Below the pieces are notes generated by a model, which was given only the letters and a program-made list of their open reading frames with translations, did no database searches and was not told the DNA's origin. Positions 47,415 to 59,500 of a stretch of DNA of 64,000 bases are shown here, one piece after another (position 1 is the first letter of the stretch; each line of letters opens with the position of its first letter). The position numbers were made by a program, and so were the translations under genes. The stretch comes from Tetraselmis striata (Eukaryota > Chlorophyta > Chlorodendrophyceae > Chlorodendrales > Chlorodendraceae), in assembly GCA_006384855.1 (NCBI GenBank), contig VCJN01001447.1, positions 21,491-85,490 on the forward strand. The letters are read 5' to 3'.

Positions 47415-48312
47415 CCCCCCCCCCCCCCTCCGCGCGTCGTCGCTCCGTGGCCGGCATGCCGGTCGTGCTGCTCGCCCGCGCGCCGCTATACTCTGCTTCA
47501 GCGCGCCCTGTCTTTGTAGCCGCATGTTCATGGTCACACCGGGTTGGTCGCCAACTGATTCCAAGCAACCTTTGTCTGGCCGCGGCTCCTTAAGCGCACT
47601 CCTCCGGCTCATGTCTCCTGGCCCCATAGTCGCCGCCAGGTTGGCCTTTCCGCCCCCGACAGCCCGCCCCGCCTTATGTAAGTCCCGGGCATCTGTCTCC
47701 TTGCGCTCGCCGCCCTCGCCCGTTCTCACGGGGCGGCTGAAGGTTTCCCGGGTGTTTCGAGCGGGTCGGCCGCAGGGCGCCGCCGAACACACCGATGTAC
47801 TAGGCCGAGATTCGAGTGTTTCACAGGTGAAACACATACGGGTGGGGGGTACGCCAGATCGCTATCTTCTGCATGTCGGTCACAAGCCGTGCCGAGGTAG
47901 GTACGGGGACACGATTTTATTTCGAACAGCCCTCGCGAGGAGGCTGCCCCCGTCCGAGTCGTACACGCCCCCTCCCCGCATGTATGCGGATCTCGAGGAG
48001 GCCGACGCAAGGCCGAGGTCGTACGAGGATTATTTCTAACAATCCCCGTACATGGTTGCTGCCCGGCGGCGCCAACACGCGCTATCGGGGGTTGAAGCAT
48101 TATTTGAAAAGCCCCCCGTAGGGCTCCCCGCTCGCCGAGGTATCCGAGGAGCCGCCACAACCGGCCACCCCGCTCAGCCCCCATGCCACATCTAGCCGTG
48201 CACGGGTCTTAGGGGTTACCATCGCCCACTTTACGGAAGTGGGTGTGGAGCCTCCGGGCCTGACGCACCAAGGATCCCCCGCTCTTGGTGGGCCGATGCA
48301 TGGCGGCGGGCG
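47415..48312. repeat. dispersed repeat, copy 2
   Basis: Same-orientation copy of 10945-11930. It begins in a C14 tract (47415-47428) matching the C19 tract of copy 1. At the internal G15 site of copy 1 it has only six G. Confidence 0.7.
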
Positions 48313-49094
48313 CCCTCATCCATGGACAACTAATCCGATTACCGGGTTATAAGGGAATCGGACCAAAGCCCTCACTGATCGCAGCCATGACTCCGAAACC
48401 TGTGAAGGCAATACAAACTATCCGAGCATGGCATACATCTGTGGGAAGCCGCATACATAGCCATATCGATCACGGGCAGCCGAGTATCGGTACGGGTACA
48501 ACTCACACGGCGGTAGTCGCGGGGGTGGACCTCGCGGCCGCCGTCCTGGGACATCCACGCGCCCCCGCAGCCAGGCTTCATCGCCCTATGTCCGCGAAGG
48601 GGGCATGAGGTAGGCGGGAGCCGGTGGGTTGGACGCGGCTGAGCTAGCGAATGCGTGATGCGCCGCCCGCGGTGCCATGCGGGTACTGCAGGCGGCGACA
48701 CGGCCCCCGCGGCGGATCTCGAAACTACGTCGCACGGGCTACCGCGGGAAGTTGATGTGTCCGCAATCCTGCGGCTGGCCCGCCGAGAGACGGCCGCCAC
48801 CGTCATGCAGACCAAGCGAACATGCAAGGGGACGGCGATCCTCGACCGGAAGGGCCGTCGCTGCTCCACCCGCCCGCTCGGAGCACCGCACCTCGCCGAC
48901 ATCGAGCGCCCGGTGCATGGGTACTTCATACAGAGCCGGGCAAAATAAATGCGTGCTTGGCGCGTCATTATCCGGAGTTGCTGCGTGACTCCCACCCCTT
49001 AGCACAACGGGTTGCGACATACCGTGCAGTGTCCGTGGGAACATCGCCACGGTACATCGCCACCCATGGCCCCCGCACTAACCGGGACTAATGG

Positions 49095-49602
49095 GCATTT
49101 AGCATGGGAGGAACTAGTAAAGGCTCTCATGCATTTCAACAATAACAAGGCCCAAGGGTAGGATGGGATTATTGCGGACGAGGCAGCTTAAAAATTGGCA
49201 ATATTCGCCCCGAATAGCCATTTTGGCCAGGCACTGCTGGCCTTAACAATCGGGATATGGACTAAAAACTACATCCCCGGATCCCCCGGCAAGGGCGTAG
49301 CTCGATTATATTAGATCGGTGCCAAAAATAGGCGACTTGACCGTGATGTAATGGACAATTATAGGGGAGTTTCGGTTTTGGGTGCCGCTATGACACTCCT
49401 TACGACCGTAATTACACAACGCAAGAAGGAGGCGTAATCCGCCCTTGGCAACCGGATTTCATGCAAAATGAGGAGGGCCCCGCCATGTTAGTCGCAAGCT
49501 TGTTCGACATCGCGGCTCTTCACCAAGCGTCAGGCTTACCCACATACGGGATTTATTGACTTTAAAAGGCACATGACACCGTACCTCATGAGTTTTTATT
49601 CA
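49095..49602 (+). pseudogene. decayed LINE reverse transcriptase, 5' part
   Basis: Translation with several stops and frame changes shows the non-LTR RT order: KAQG-DGI, DNYRGVSVL, then IDFKKAHD-like and PHEFLFS. The reading is cut at about 49602 by the DIRS-order element and resumes at 53953. The 5' limit is uncertain. Confidence 0.65.
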
Positions 49603-49890
49603 GTGTTCAGTACTTATCTGAGGTTCGTCCGACATGCCGAGTGGCGCGGGCAATTCATGCCGCTACTCGTACAAACCCTTTAGCCGGCAGTCGTTGAAAA
49701 CTAGCACGACGCGCTGGACACTCTAGGAGTTTCCGGAGATTGGCGAGAGTGGCGCGGCGGCTGGGGTATGTTCTAGGCTGACCGTCGACCACTCCCGACC
49801 TCCCTAGTCACGAACCTTCCAGCACTACTTATAGGCGGCGGTGCTGGAGGTGCCTTTGAGTGCGTTCACCCCATTTGCTGTTGTGCTTCT
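49603..49890 (+). repeat. A1 of the decayed DIRS-order element
   Basis: Matches about 53573-53865 over blocks such as GACATGCCGAGTGGCGCGGG and CTCCCGACCTCCCTAGTCA. Confidence 0.7.
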
Positions 49891-50079
49891 TGCACTACAA
49901 CAATCGCACAGCGCATCAGCCACTACTGCGCTATGAGGGAGCGTCTATCAACTTGACCTACCGCCCGTGACACTACGACGTTGCTCCCGCGGCACTCGCC
50001 CCGGCTTAGTATGCCCGGCAACGACGACGGTAAAGGCGCAGAGAGCCTGCGGCGAGTACCGGCTCGTCCACCGTCTCTC

Positions 50080-50312
50080 CTGCCGGTTTCGCCGAGCTGA
50101 AGGCCTCGGTGGCAAATCTCGCGGCTTTGCTGCGCGACTCAGTCGCCCATGACCCTCAGCGGCCTGACGGCACCACCACTTCGGAGCCACGCGCGCCCGC
50201 CCGCCTAGGCGCTGCCGCGAAGCGCTTTTTGCCAGACGACCCGCCCCCCGCGCCAGTGACGTATGTGCGCCCTCTCCCCTCCGACGGCGACTACCTCACG
50301 TGGAAGGATTGA
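50080..50312 (+). pseudogene. Gag-like remnant
   Basis: Short frame containing FAELKASVANLAALLRDS, reminiscent of the N-terminal helix of the Gag-like ORF at 5236. It ends in TGA after a Pro-rich stretch. Confidence 0.4.
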
Positions 50313-50521
50313 GCCCCTCTCAGTGCGCCCGGATTTGCAATTCAGCCGGCGCCCGGCCTGTCTACGACGCCGGATTCTCACGACATTGCGGCTGACGAGA
50401 CGAGCCGCATCCTAACCGAGGACGGAGCGGCACTAGGCCACGCTACCCAGCGCCATCCACCGCCGGCCCGACTCCTCCTTTCCACCACGGCGTATCCGCC
50501 CTTCATGACGCTACGGACGCG

Positions 50522-51190
50522 GAGTGGTGGACCGAGGAGAGTTTTAGACTAGTCGGCGTCGGAGCCCTAGAACCTGGGGTGACGAGCCGCTACGTGTCGA
50601 GAGTTTTCCTAAGTCCGAAGCCGGGCAGCAACAACTCGCGCATTGTAATAGACTTGCGCCACCTCAACCTCTATTGCGCGTTCTACAACATGCGGTTCGA
50701 GACGCTCCGGCGCTTGCGATACCTAGCGTGCCGGGGCAACTGGGCGTTATCTTTCGAACGGCTACTACGCCACGGGGCTGAGAGAGAACGCCCGGGACTA
50801 TTATTTCACAATCAACGTACGCCTCACCATGTGGCGCTTCGCCGCGCTACCCAGCGCATGGGCTGGTCCCTCAGCCCCTATGAGCCTATATTACTTCTGC
50901 ACCTTAGTCGGCGTGATGGTGCGCTACCTCCGTCAACCGGACTTCGCGCGGCCTACGCGCGGTCCGGCCGCCCCTCGATGCGCTGCTTGCATCGTCGCAA
51001 AGCGCGCGGGGTCGGCATGCGACCCGTCGTCGAAGATTCCCTCTTCCTAGCCCCGTCCCGGGAGATGGCACTGCGTCTACGCCCAATGCGATGGTGGACC
51101 GCATGTGGGGCCGCATGGGCCTCGCCCGCCACCCCACCAAGGCCCATCCCGAGCCTACTCAACGTCTCTAGCACCTGGGGCTGGGGATCG
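50522..51190 (+). pseudogene. DIRS-type reverse transcriptase remnant
   Basis: VSRVFLSPKPGSNNSRIVID and LRHLNLYCAF are followed, in other frames, by LPSAWAGPSAPMSLYYFCT and GVMVRYLRQ. This is the DIRS-order RT sequence of motifs. At least two frameshifts are present. Confidence 0.7.
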
Positions 51191-51439
51191 ACCTGACCGA
51201 GATGTTGCGCTTCTACGCCCCGCCCGACAAGCTCCGCCGGATGGCCGCGCTCGCCCGCGACGAGCTCTGCCGCACTTCCCGCCGCCGCCGCCGAGTGCAT
51301 GCGCGCCCGCTCACCACGTTGGCGGGAAAGCGCCAATTTCTGTACCTGGCTATCCCACCGGCGCGTTTCTACCTCCGGGAGGCGAACACCGCCCTGGGTT
51401 CCTGCTGGGCGTGGGGCGGGGACGCTGACGCGCTAGTTA

Positions 51440-52140
51440 ATACGCGACTTGGAGTGGTGGCGCGATGTGCCAACTTGGCGCGGTGGCGCCCCGATTTTGC
51501 GGTCCGTGGAGTCTTTCTGCTACATGCGCACCAACTCCAGTAGCCAGTACGGTTGGGGTGCGGTGCTCAGCGCACACAAAAAGGCGCGGGTATTATGGTA
51601 CGAGGACGACCGCCAACAACACATAACGTACAAGGAATGGAAAGCGGTACATCTCGATGTACATGCATTTCTCCCTTACCTTGTCGGCCGCAATGTAGTA
51701 GTGATGCACGAGGACGACCGGGCGGTAGTCCGCGTGCTTTCCAACCTTACGTCCCGGTCCGCATTACTAATGGCGGAGTTACGAAAACGGTGGTACTTGT
51801 CGGACATACTTATTGAACATCCGGTTACGAGTTCGGTACATTCGCTCCACCGCAAACGCGTGGGCGGACATGTCCTCCCGCATGGTGGACCAGTCGAATT
51901 GGCTGGGCGATCAATTATCGTATCTTCCGGTACGTCGACCTGTTCAGCACACGATGGACCGTTTCGCCACCATGGAGAACGCCCAGGTAACCCTGTACAA
52001 TTATCGATGGTGGGACCCTCGTACCGAGGCGGCCGACTCCCTTTCCCTACCGGACGACACGTGTCGCAGCGAGGTAAACCGGTGCAGCCCCCCCCCCCCC
52101 CCCCCCCCTTGGCCCGCTTGACGATCTCGTCCTCAAGCTG
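51440..52140 (+). pseudogene. RNase H and connection region remnant
   Basis: YGWGAVLSAHKKARVLW, ITYKEWKAVHLDVHAFLPYL and EDDRAVVRVLSNLTSRSALL are RNase H segments of DIRS-order elements. They are followed by DRFATMENAQVTLYNYRW. The frame then runs into a C21 tract (52088-52108) at the place of the usual CNPPW motif. Confidence 0.7.
52088..52108 (+). repeat. poly-C tract (21 bp) inside retroelement coding DNA
   Basis: Lies where Pro-Pro codons are expected, just before DDLVLKLRQSGAAATVV. It probably expanded from CCC-CCN codons. Confidence 0.8.
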
Positions 52141-52399
52141 CGACAATCGGGCGCAGCAGCTACGGTGGTCGCCCCGGCGTGGCACCATCGGCCGTGCGCG
52201 TGGATGCCGCAGTTGCGCGACCTAGCTACCGAGGTGCTACACTGCCCTCCCTCCCGCGGCTTGTTCTTTCCCGGGTGGCGAGGCGGGCGCGCCGGCATCA
52301 TCGGGCCGCCGCACTGGGGGTGATTCTCTTCCGAGTGCCGTTCCGTCATTTTTCCACAGGCCCCGTCGTACCGGCATCGCGAAATTAATTTCGCGGTCG

Positions 52400-53465
52400 G
52401 CAGTGCAGTTTCCGGCGCTCCCCGCGCGCCCCGACGCCTCTTGTGCGCGCAATCGCGCGCCGCAGCATTACGCGGTACGCGCGGTCGCGCTGGTGCCTTG
52501 GGCGGCCAACATGCGCACGGGCGCGCTCCGCCTGTTGGGCGCGGACAACATCGGCCAACGGGCAACGGACTTCTTGGCCGCTTCCCTGAAGCCGCGATCG
52601 GTCGCGTCCTACTCCTCGCATCTGAACCTCTTCATGGATTTCTCAGCGCTGGAAGGTGTCTTCCCGCTGGACGCGGACACGCCCTTCATCGTCCCGTACA
52701 TCTCTTGCGCGGCCGACCGACCAGCCCTACCTCTCCGCGGTTAACGCCTTCCTTCGCAGACGGGCACCCCTAGTCGCGTGGAAGATTCCCGACTTTGCGG
52801 TGGATTCCCGGACAATTACGCTTGCTGTTCGCCGAGAGTCCAAGACCCAAAGCCCGAACGGATTGATTCCCGCTCTACAGATTTCGCGGTCTGCCCATCC
52901 GGAAATAGCGGATCTCATGCTAGCCTTTGTTCGCCACCGGGCTACGGTGCTTCCCGCCGCCACGCATTTCTGGTAGCTACCCGGTGATCAGCCAATAATG
53001 GACCAGCTCAGATTTAGTCTTAGCGAAGGCGGAAGGACCCGGCTTCAGACCGAACGGGGGGAGGGGGGCGTATCAAACACATAGTATTTGAATCTCCAAT
53101 GGAACGCAACATAGGGCTTAGCATTCTCATGTAGTTCAATATGACTGAAACCACTTTTGATGTCGAATGCTGCCATAATGGTCGTCGGACACGGTTACCC
53201 ATTGGGTTACCATCTCATGCCAGGCCCTCAACGAACGGCCACCGCACGGCTTCGCTTGGACGTCGCACAGTCTGCGCAGCGGCGGGGCCTCTGCCGCTTC
53301 CGCCGCTGGCGTTCCCCTGCCCAATATCCGCTGGCTCGGCGACGGGGTGGACGGCAAAAGCGTCGTCCACACCTAAATCGTCCCCGGGATTTCGGACTCC
53401 GCCTATTTCGGACTCCGGGATTTCGGACTCCGCTACGGCCAGTTCTTCTTCTCTTTTTTAACCCT
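52400..53465 (+). pseudogene. tyrosine recombinase remnant with stop at catalytic Tyr
   Basis: Core-binding part (SVASYSSHLNLFMDFS), then in shifted frames the catalytic box HSLRSGGASAASAAGVPLPN and WLGDGVDGKSVVHT followed by TAA where the nucleophile Tyr should be (HT*IVPG). The triplicated ATTTCGGACTCCG at 53388-53440 lies near the C-terminus. Confidence 0.7.
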
Positions 53466-53541
53466 GCCGACATGTCGGCCACAGCCGTCAACAGCAGTCC
53501 CTTGACCGTCCGGTCCTAGACTGCCCCCTTCGGTTTTCCAT

Positions 53542-53571
53542 GGCAATAAAAGATTCGCACTGTGTCTAATC
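53542..53571 (+). repeat. B1 of the decayed DIRS-order element
   Basis: Ends CGCACTGTGTCTAATC and directly abuts A2. Partner at 53924-53952. Confidence 0.7.
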
Positions 53572-53572
53572 A

Positions 53573-53865
53573 ATGTTTAGTACTTGACTGAGGTTTGTCA
53601 GACATGCCGAGTGGCGCGGGCAATTCATGCGGTTTCTCGTAAAAACCCGTTTGCCGGATGTCGTCGCAATCTAGTACGACGCGCTGAACATTCTAGGAGT
53701 TTTCGAAGTGTTCTAGAGTGGCGGCGGCTGGCGTGTGATGTCATCTGACCGTCGACAACTCCCGACCTCCCTAGTCATGAACCTTCCAACACTACCTAGG
53801 TGGTGCTGGAGGTGCCACTACGCTCACCCCCTTTCATGTAGCTCTTCTCGCACCTACCTCATCCC
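53573..53865 (+). repeat. A2 of the decayed DIRS-order element
   Basis: Diverged direct repeat of about 49603-49890, placed between B1 and B2. Confidence 0.7.
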
Positions 53866-53923
53866 ACCATGCTCGTTCAGTGTGGCGGGTGCCGTACCGT
53901 GTTATAAAGTCACACGCTCCTTT

Positions 53924-53952
53924 GGCAAACGAGACTCGCACTGTGTCTAATC
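53924..53952 (+). repeat. B2 of the decayed DIRS-order element
   Basis: GGCAAACGAGACTCGCACTG core. It is the right end of the element; LINE reading resumes at the next base. Confidence 0.7.
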
Positions 53953-55440
53953 CTAAAACTACAAGCTATAGGAGTTACGTGTCATACTCACGTTAAAACT
54001 TTATATATATCGGGATAGCATGGTATGGGTTAAGATAGGGGTGGCCTCGGGAACATTATCATGCCCCATACCGATAATAATGCTTGCGACAGGGGTGCCC
54101 CGCCCGCTTCCACCATCCTATTTAACATATTTGTTAACGATATATTTGATGGGGCAGACCATCATGGGTGTGATGTATCATGGTGCACCGACACATTAGC
54201 GGCAAGGCAACCACTATGGATGCCAAATCAGTTATTAATACGCGGACGACGCTGTTGGTCTCACATGCTCGTTCGATAATATGCATGCCATGTTCGCCCA
54301 CTTCTCGCATGCAAGCAATGCACTGGGCGGAGGACAGTTTTGTGGGGCTTGGGGTACTTAAATGTGGGGTGATGACATTAGGCCAATATTCCGACGAGAC
54401 AGCGTTACGCGAACAAGCTCCCCAATGGCAGCTTTGGGGCGGAACGGCCGGGTACCCGTTGTAAATGAAGATAGGTATTTAGGTTCGGTCATTGACTCTG
54501 ATTATACAGGTATGATGCGGAACATAGTAGACGACCGGGCTAAGAAGGGTAAACGCGCCATTGCTGAGGCTCTCGATTCGGTATTGCTTGGTGGACGGGA
54601 CATAAGTCATATTATTAGTAATGTGCGTCCGTCAGCGAGTCTTTAAAACATGTATACTACCGGTTCTTACTTACGGGTGTGAAGTATAGGGAATGGAAAG
54701 AACTTGCCAGGGGCGCAAATAAATTACAAAATCGTACTCAATCAGTGCTTGCGGTGTCTTATTGGGGTAGTGGGTAAAAACCGCTCTGGGGTGGCCACGA
54801 CTGCACCAATGACGCGGGAATAATTGGATGTTGCGCCCAGCATAGAGGCTACGGACGTTGCGGGACGGGCTCGGGCGTTCCTTAAAGCGTCCGACTTGAA
54901 TACATGTATAACCCAGTTAGTATATCAGCCAAGTCGGGCGAGCCCTAACACGTGGACGTCGGGGACTGTGCGGTGGTTAGATCGACTAGCTGGGGCAAAC
55001 GTATGGCTAGCTTAGGGGGCGCACCTTCGTCCACTTGAGGGGAGATCACTATCCGCGCGCGATGCCGCTAATTTAGTAAAGGCATCGGTGTGGGCGCGTA
55101 GAAACAAAGTATAATCGTCGGCAGAGTTAGCCCGTACTATCTCAAGGGGTATATATGTCCATGTGTCTTATGAGTCAAACCCGTTGCCACAATACGGTGC
55201 GGGTGTCCCCGCGAGGGTTGTGGCCGGGCTGCACATTGTGATACACGTATGCACCCGAGTATTTCCCACTGCCCGCCGATCGTCCCGGACTCATGCATGC
55301 CTGAGCGGTTCCTTGAACACTGCGCCATGCATGTAGCGGAAGTGAATGTGAGACTATCGTCGAAAATATGTTGGTGGAGTGGCTGCGGTGGGGATATCTC
55401 TGTCATAGTTTGGGGTAGTTGTCATTTCCAAAGTTAATAT
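53953..55440 (+). pseudogene. decayed LINE reverse transcriptase, 3' part
   Basis: Resumes with LKLQAIGVTCHTHVKTLY, then TILFNIFVNDIFDGADHHG, the catalytic YADD box (54239-54250) and EDRYLGSVIDSDY, followed by a C-terminal region with a weak Cys/His-like end near 55250-55320. Many stops and frame changes are present, so it is inactive. Confidence 0.65.
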
Positions 55441-56529
55441 ATTTGTTACTAGTCAGATATTGCGTCAACACCTGAGGACTCAATTGCCGTTATTTTGGGC
55501 GGGGTCCCTCGTTCCCTTCACGGGGCCTTGGATTTTACTGGGAATGGGAAAGTTTTCTTGTTATATATATATGGCGTCGGGCCCTCCCTTATATTGCCTT
55601 TTTTGTTGCACATGTATCGCACTCCCGAAATGCTTTGCTCCGCGGGATAGGGCTCGCCCCAACTCGCATTTCTCAAAATGATGGGCCGACGCCCAAACGG
55701 GTAGGGCGGACTTTTCGTGGTCAGTGCCGAGCATTTTGATGGCAGTGCTTTATATACGGTGATCCAAAAGTGTCGGAAATTCCGTCACTGGCCTTCAGTT
55801 AAGTAATTCAACCTTGCAAAATGCTTCGGCAGTTTGCTTGCTGTTATTTACTATAACGGACTGAGTGTCGCCAGCAACCCAGGGTTTTCTGTAATTGGAT
55901 CGCTGCCCAGGAACGGCCGCCTTAGCAGAGACGCTGCAAGGGTTTCACTGTTGCCAGTCCTGGCCCGGGAGCGGGAAAATGATGGGCCGAGGGCGCGACA
56001 TGATGGCGGCAGGATGTTTGAGTTCAGGCTTACTTGGTTCATGAACTAATAGTTCGTTATGCGACGCAGGTAATTCGTCTAGTATTCGGTATTTGCTGTT
56101 GTAAACCGCGACACCTTAAAAATGCTCGGAATTCTAAAATGATTGTTGTGAAAAATATTAAACCCCCCCGGGGCATCAATCCAATCCTCCAAGGCGCGGC
56201 ACGTCCTGTCGGTGCCGGGCTGCCGGGTACGGGTAGCGCGCGAGGAGCCACGATGGCGACCGATGAGGTGCGGGTGACGTCGCGGCGGAATACTCTCAGC
56301 CCCATTACTTCCGGCGAGTGGAGGAACCTCACCTCTGTCCCCTGCCCTCCCGCCAATACTCCAGCTGCTCCCAGGACGGGCTGCTACCTTCCATTCCCCG
56401 GTTCCATTCCACCCCCCTCCCGCCCCCCCTCCCGGGAGCTTCTCGTCCTCGCTACTTTTAGCTGTCGGAGACGGCCGACGTGGCGTCATCTCCGTGACGA
56501 ACAAATACCTAAGTACCGGCGCTCTGGCG
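55441..56529. other. intergenic, upstream of the SDH gene
   Basis: No recognised gene. The GC-rich last ~300 bp probably include the promoter and 5' UTR of the SDH gene. Confidence 0.45.
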
Positions 56530-59500
56530 ATGGCTCACCAGCTGCTGCGCCGCGGCGCCTCAGCGCTCGCTGCTGCCTCCGGCCGACGCGGGCTGAGTGC
56601 TCAAGCCGCCGCCGCGGCAGGCTACACCGTGGTGGACCACACCTACGACGTGGTGGTGGTGGGCGCCGGCGGCGCCGGCCTGCGCGCCACTGTGGGCGCC
56701 ACCGAGGCGGGTCTCTCCGCCGCGTGAGTACCCGTACCCGTACCTATACCTGCCCCGCCGGCGCGGGTAGTGCTCCGGCGCCGTGCAGGCGCCCCGCTCG
56801 CGTCTGATCCGCAAACGGCGCTCTCCACAGAGCTTCAGTTGTGCCTGGAATACGCCTTGGTATACATCAGCCGAGCGTTGTCGCTGTCGTCACGAGGCTG
56901 CCGCGGGGGCACCGGGAGACGACGTGGCTTCTCTGGCATGCCGCTCCTCCGCCACGAAACCGACGAAATGCCTCGCAACCCTAAAAAAACAAAGTAGTCG
57001 CGACACTAATTCCAAATTTACGAGACGCTCCACTCGGCGGATATATACCGACAACAACTTAATCGGAGTTCTAATTTAATCGTCGAAACGTAAGATTAAT
57101 CCTGAACGCTTTCACGAAATTATTCGCCGGCCGCGGGAAACAACGTAGGGCGGGTGCAGTGATGCCGTCGCAACAAGGCAGTCGAGTATGGACAGGCCGC
57201 CGAACGTGCTGGCTGCTGATGCTGATGGGACTAATGGCGTTCACATATATGGCTGGATGGTGGGGAGGTGGGGGGAGGGGTGGGGGGATAGGAGGGGTCG
57301 GGGCATAGTGAGCATCTTTGCAAAGTGCAAGAAGACAGCCCATCTGATCCCCCCCCCCCCCCCCCCCCGCCCTTCCCTTGGTGCAGCTGCATCACCAAGC
57401 TCTTTCCCACGCGCTCGCACACCGTGGCGGCGCAGGGCGGCATTAACGCCGCACTGGGCAACATGTCGGAGGACGACTGGCGCTGGCACGCATACGACAC
57501 CATCAAGGGCTCTGACTGGCTGGGCGACCAGGACGCCATCCACTACATGTGCCGCGAGGCGCCCGCCGCTGTGGTGGAGCTAGAGAACTACGGCCTGCCC
57601 TTCTCGCGCACCGACGACGGCAAGATCTATCAGCGCGCCTTTGGCGGCCAGAGCCTCGACTACGGCCGCGGCGGGCAGGCGTACCGGTGAGCCCCCCCCC
57701 CCCCCCCCCTTTCCTTGAGTTGCATTGCGGCGGCCGCCCTCTTTCATGTCCGGGGGTGTCTTTGACCATAGATGAAGCTCTTCAATGAGCTTTATCTTAA
57801 CCTGCTAAAAGCCAAGCGCAGTACTCATGCTCTTATCCTTTCACCTCTTTTAATCTTGGAAATGCAAAGGCTCTTGCCCTCTAGCCCGGGATTGTAGGGG
57901 AGGGGGGGCAGCCTGGCTCTCTGCCTGTCACTCGCCATCTCTCACTCTCTATCTCTACAGTCCCTTACAGGGCACCAATCCCTCCCCGCTGACCACCCCC
58001 CCCCCCCCCCCCCCCCCCCCTCTCTCTCCCTCTCCCTGGTGGTGCCCCCCCCCCCCTTCCCCCCTCCCCCAGTTGCGCATGTGCCGCGGATCGCACCGGC
58101 CACGCCATGCTGCACACCCTCTACGGTGCCGCCATGAAGCACAACACCAACTTTTTTGGTGCGCCCCGCCCCGCCCTGCCCTGCCCCCATCTCACCCGCC
58201 CAGCCCGTCTGCCCCCCCCCCCCCCCCCCTTCCCCCTGGGGCTGCCCCATGGGACAGCGCCCTCCCTCCCCATCCACCCGACAGCGGCGGCTATACTGTT
58301 AAGTAGTAGATTGAACTCACACCGATGCCGGCCCGGGATTGCGACCCAGTGAGCAGCGGAGGAGTGGAACGTGTGTCATGTCACTTCGCACTGCTGTACA
58401 ATACGCTGCGGCAAGGAACACTGAGTGAAGCGGGTAGTCTGGTAGCAGGCTGTGCGGGCGGCGGTTGATGGGCCTTTATTTGGGGCCCGCTCCGCCAGGA
58501 TCCCGCCCTCCCCGCCCTGGTGCCGCGTCCCAACATCAAACACCGCACCACCGGCTCGGTTCGGCCCGGCTTGGTGCAGCGTTTGGGGCGCCTGCTTGTG
58601 TCGACACATTAAGCTGAGCATTCCGTGGTGGATGCTTCTTTGCAAGAAGAGGGGCAAGCGCGATCCGTGCCCAAGCGGAGGATGCACGCGGACCTGATAG
58701 CCTGTGGGTTTCCTTGTTAACGATCCCTTATTGCGCAGCCGCCTCTCTCAATGAACAGCTCTGACCCCTTCCCCGCCCCCCCCCCCCCCCCCAACTCCCG
58801 CAATCGTCTGCGCAGTGGAGTACTTTGCGCTGGACCTGATCATGGACGAGGACGGCGCATGCCGCGGCGTGATGGCGCTGTGCCAGGAGGACGGCACGCT
58901 GCACCGCTTCCGCGCGCACCACACCATCCTCGCCACCGGCGGCTACGGCCGCGCGTACTTCAGCGCCACCAGCGCGCACACCTGCACCGGCGACGGCGGC
59001 GGTATGGCTGCGCGCGCGGGGCTGCCGCTGCAGGACCTCGAGTTTGTGCAGTTCCACCCCACCGGCATCTACGGCGCGGGCTGCCTCATCACGGAGGGCT
59101 CGCGCGGCGAGGGCGGCATCTTGCGCAACGCCGAGGGCGAGCGCTTCATGGAGCGGTGCGCCCCCTCCCCACCCCTCCCCCCCCCCCCCCCCCCCCCCAA
59201 CGTCAATCTCGCTTCCCCACCTAATGTCTTAACACCACAATGCCAATGAGAGCAAGAGGGGCGCGGAACATGCGGGCGGGGCATGGCGTCCATTCGCGTG
59301 ATGTATCGCACTCACGCTCTGCGTTTGCCATACAGAAATCGGCACATGTATAATCTTGCATTAAGGCATCATTTCTGTGCAACGCCGTAGCTAGTATAGG
59401 ATTACGCTGCACTGTGTACCACGCCGCGGGGCCGACGCCAACCGGCGGAGGGATATATATGTTGGTGTGATACTATAAATGCTGTGTGTGATCTCCGCCC

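Larger units (their letters stand above)
49603..53952 (+). mobile_element. decayed full-length DIRS-order (PAT-like) retroelement
   Basis: The order is A1 (about 49603-49890), Gag-like remnant, RT, RNase H, tyrosine recombinase, B1 (53542-53571), A2 (about 53573-53865) and B2 (53924-53952). It has the same split direct repeats as the RT-less element, and its B repeats share the GGCAAA-AGACTC core. All ORFs carry frameshifts or stops. It sits precisely inside a LINE reading frame. Confidence 0.75.

Noticed and set aside
49603..49690. LINE-like reading continuing into the A1 repeat
   Set aside because: The same DNA recurs as A2, and the LINE frame resumes properly at 53953, so the resemblance in A1 is chance.
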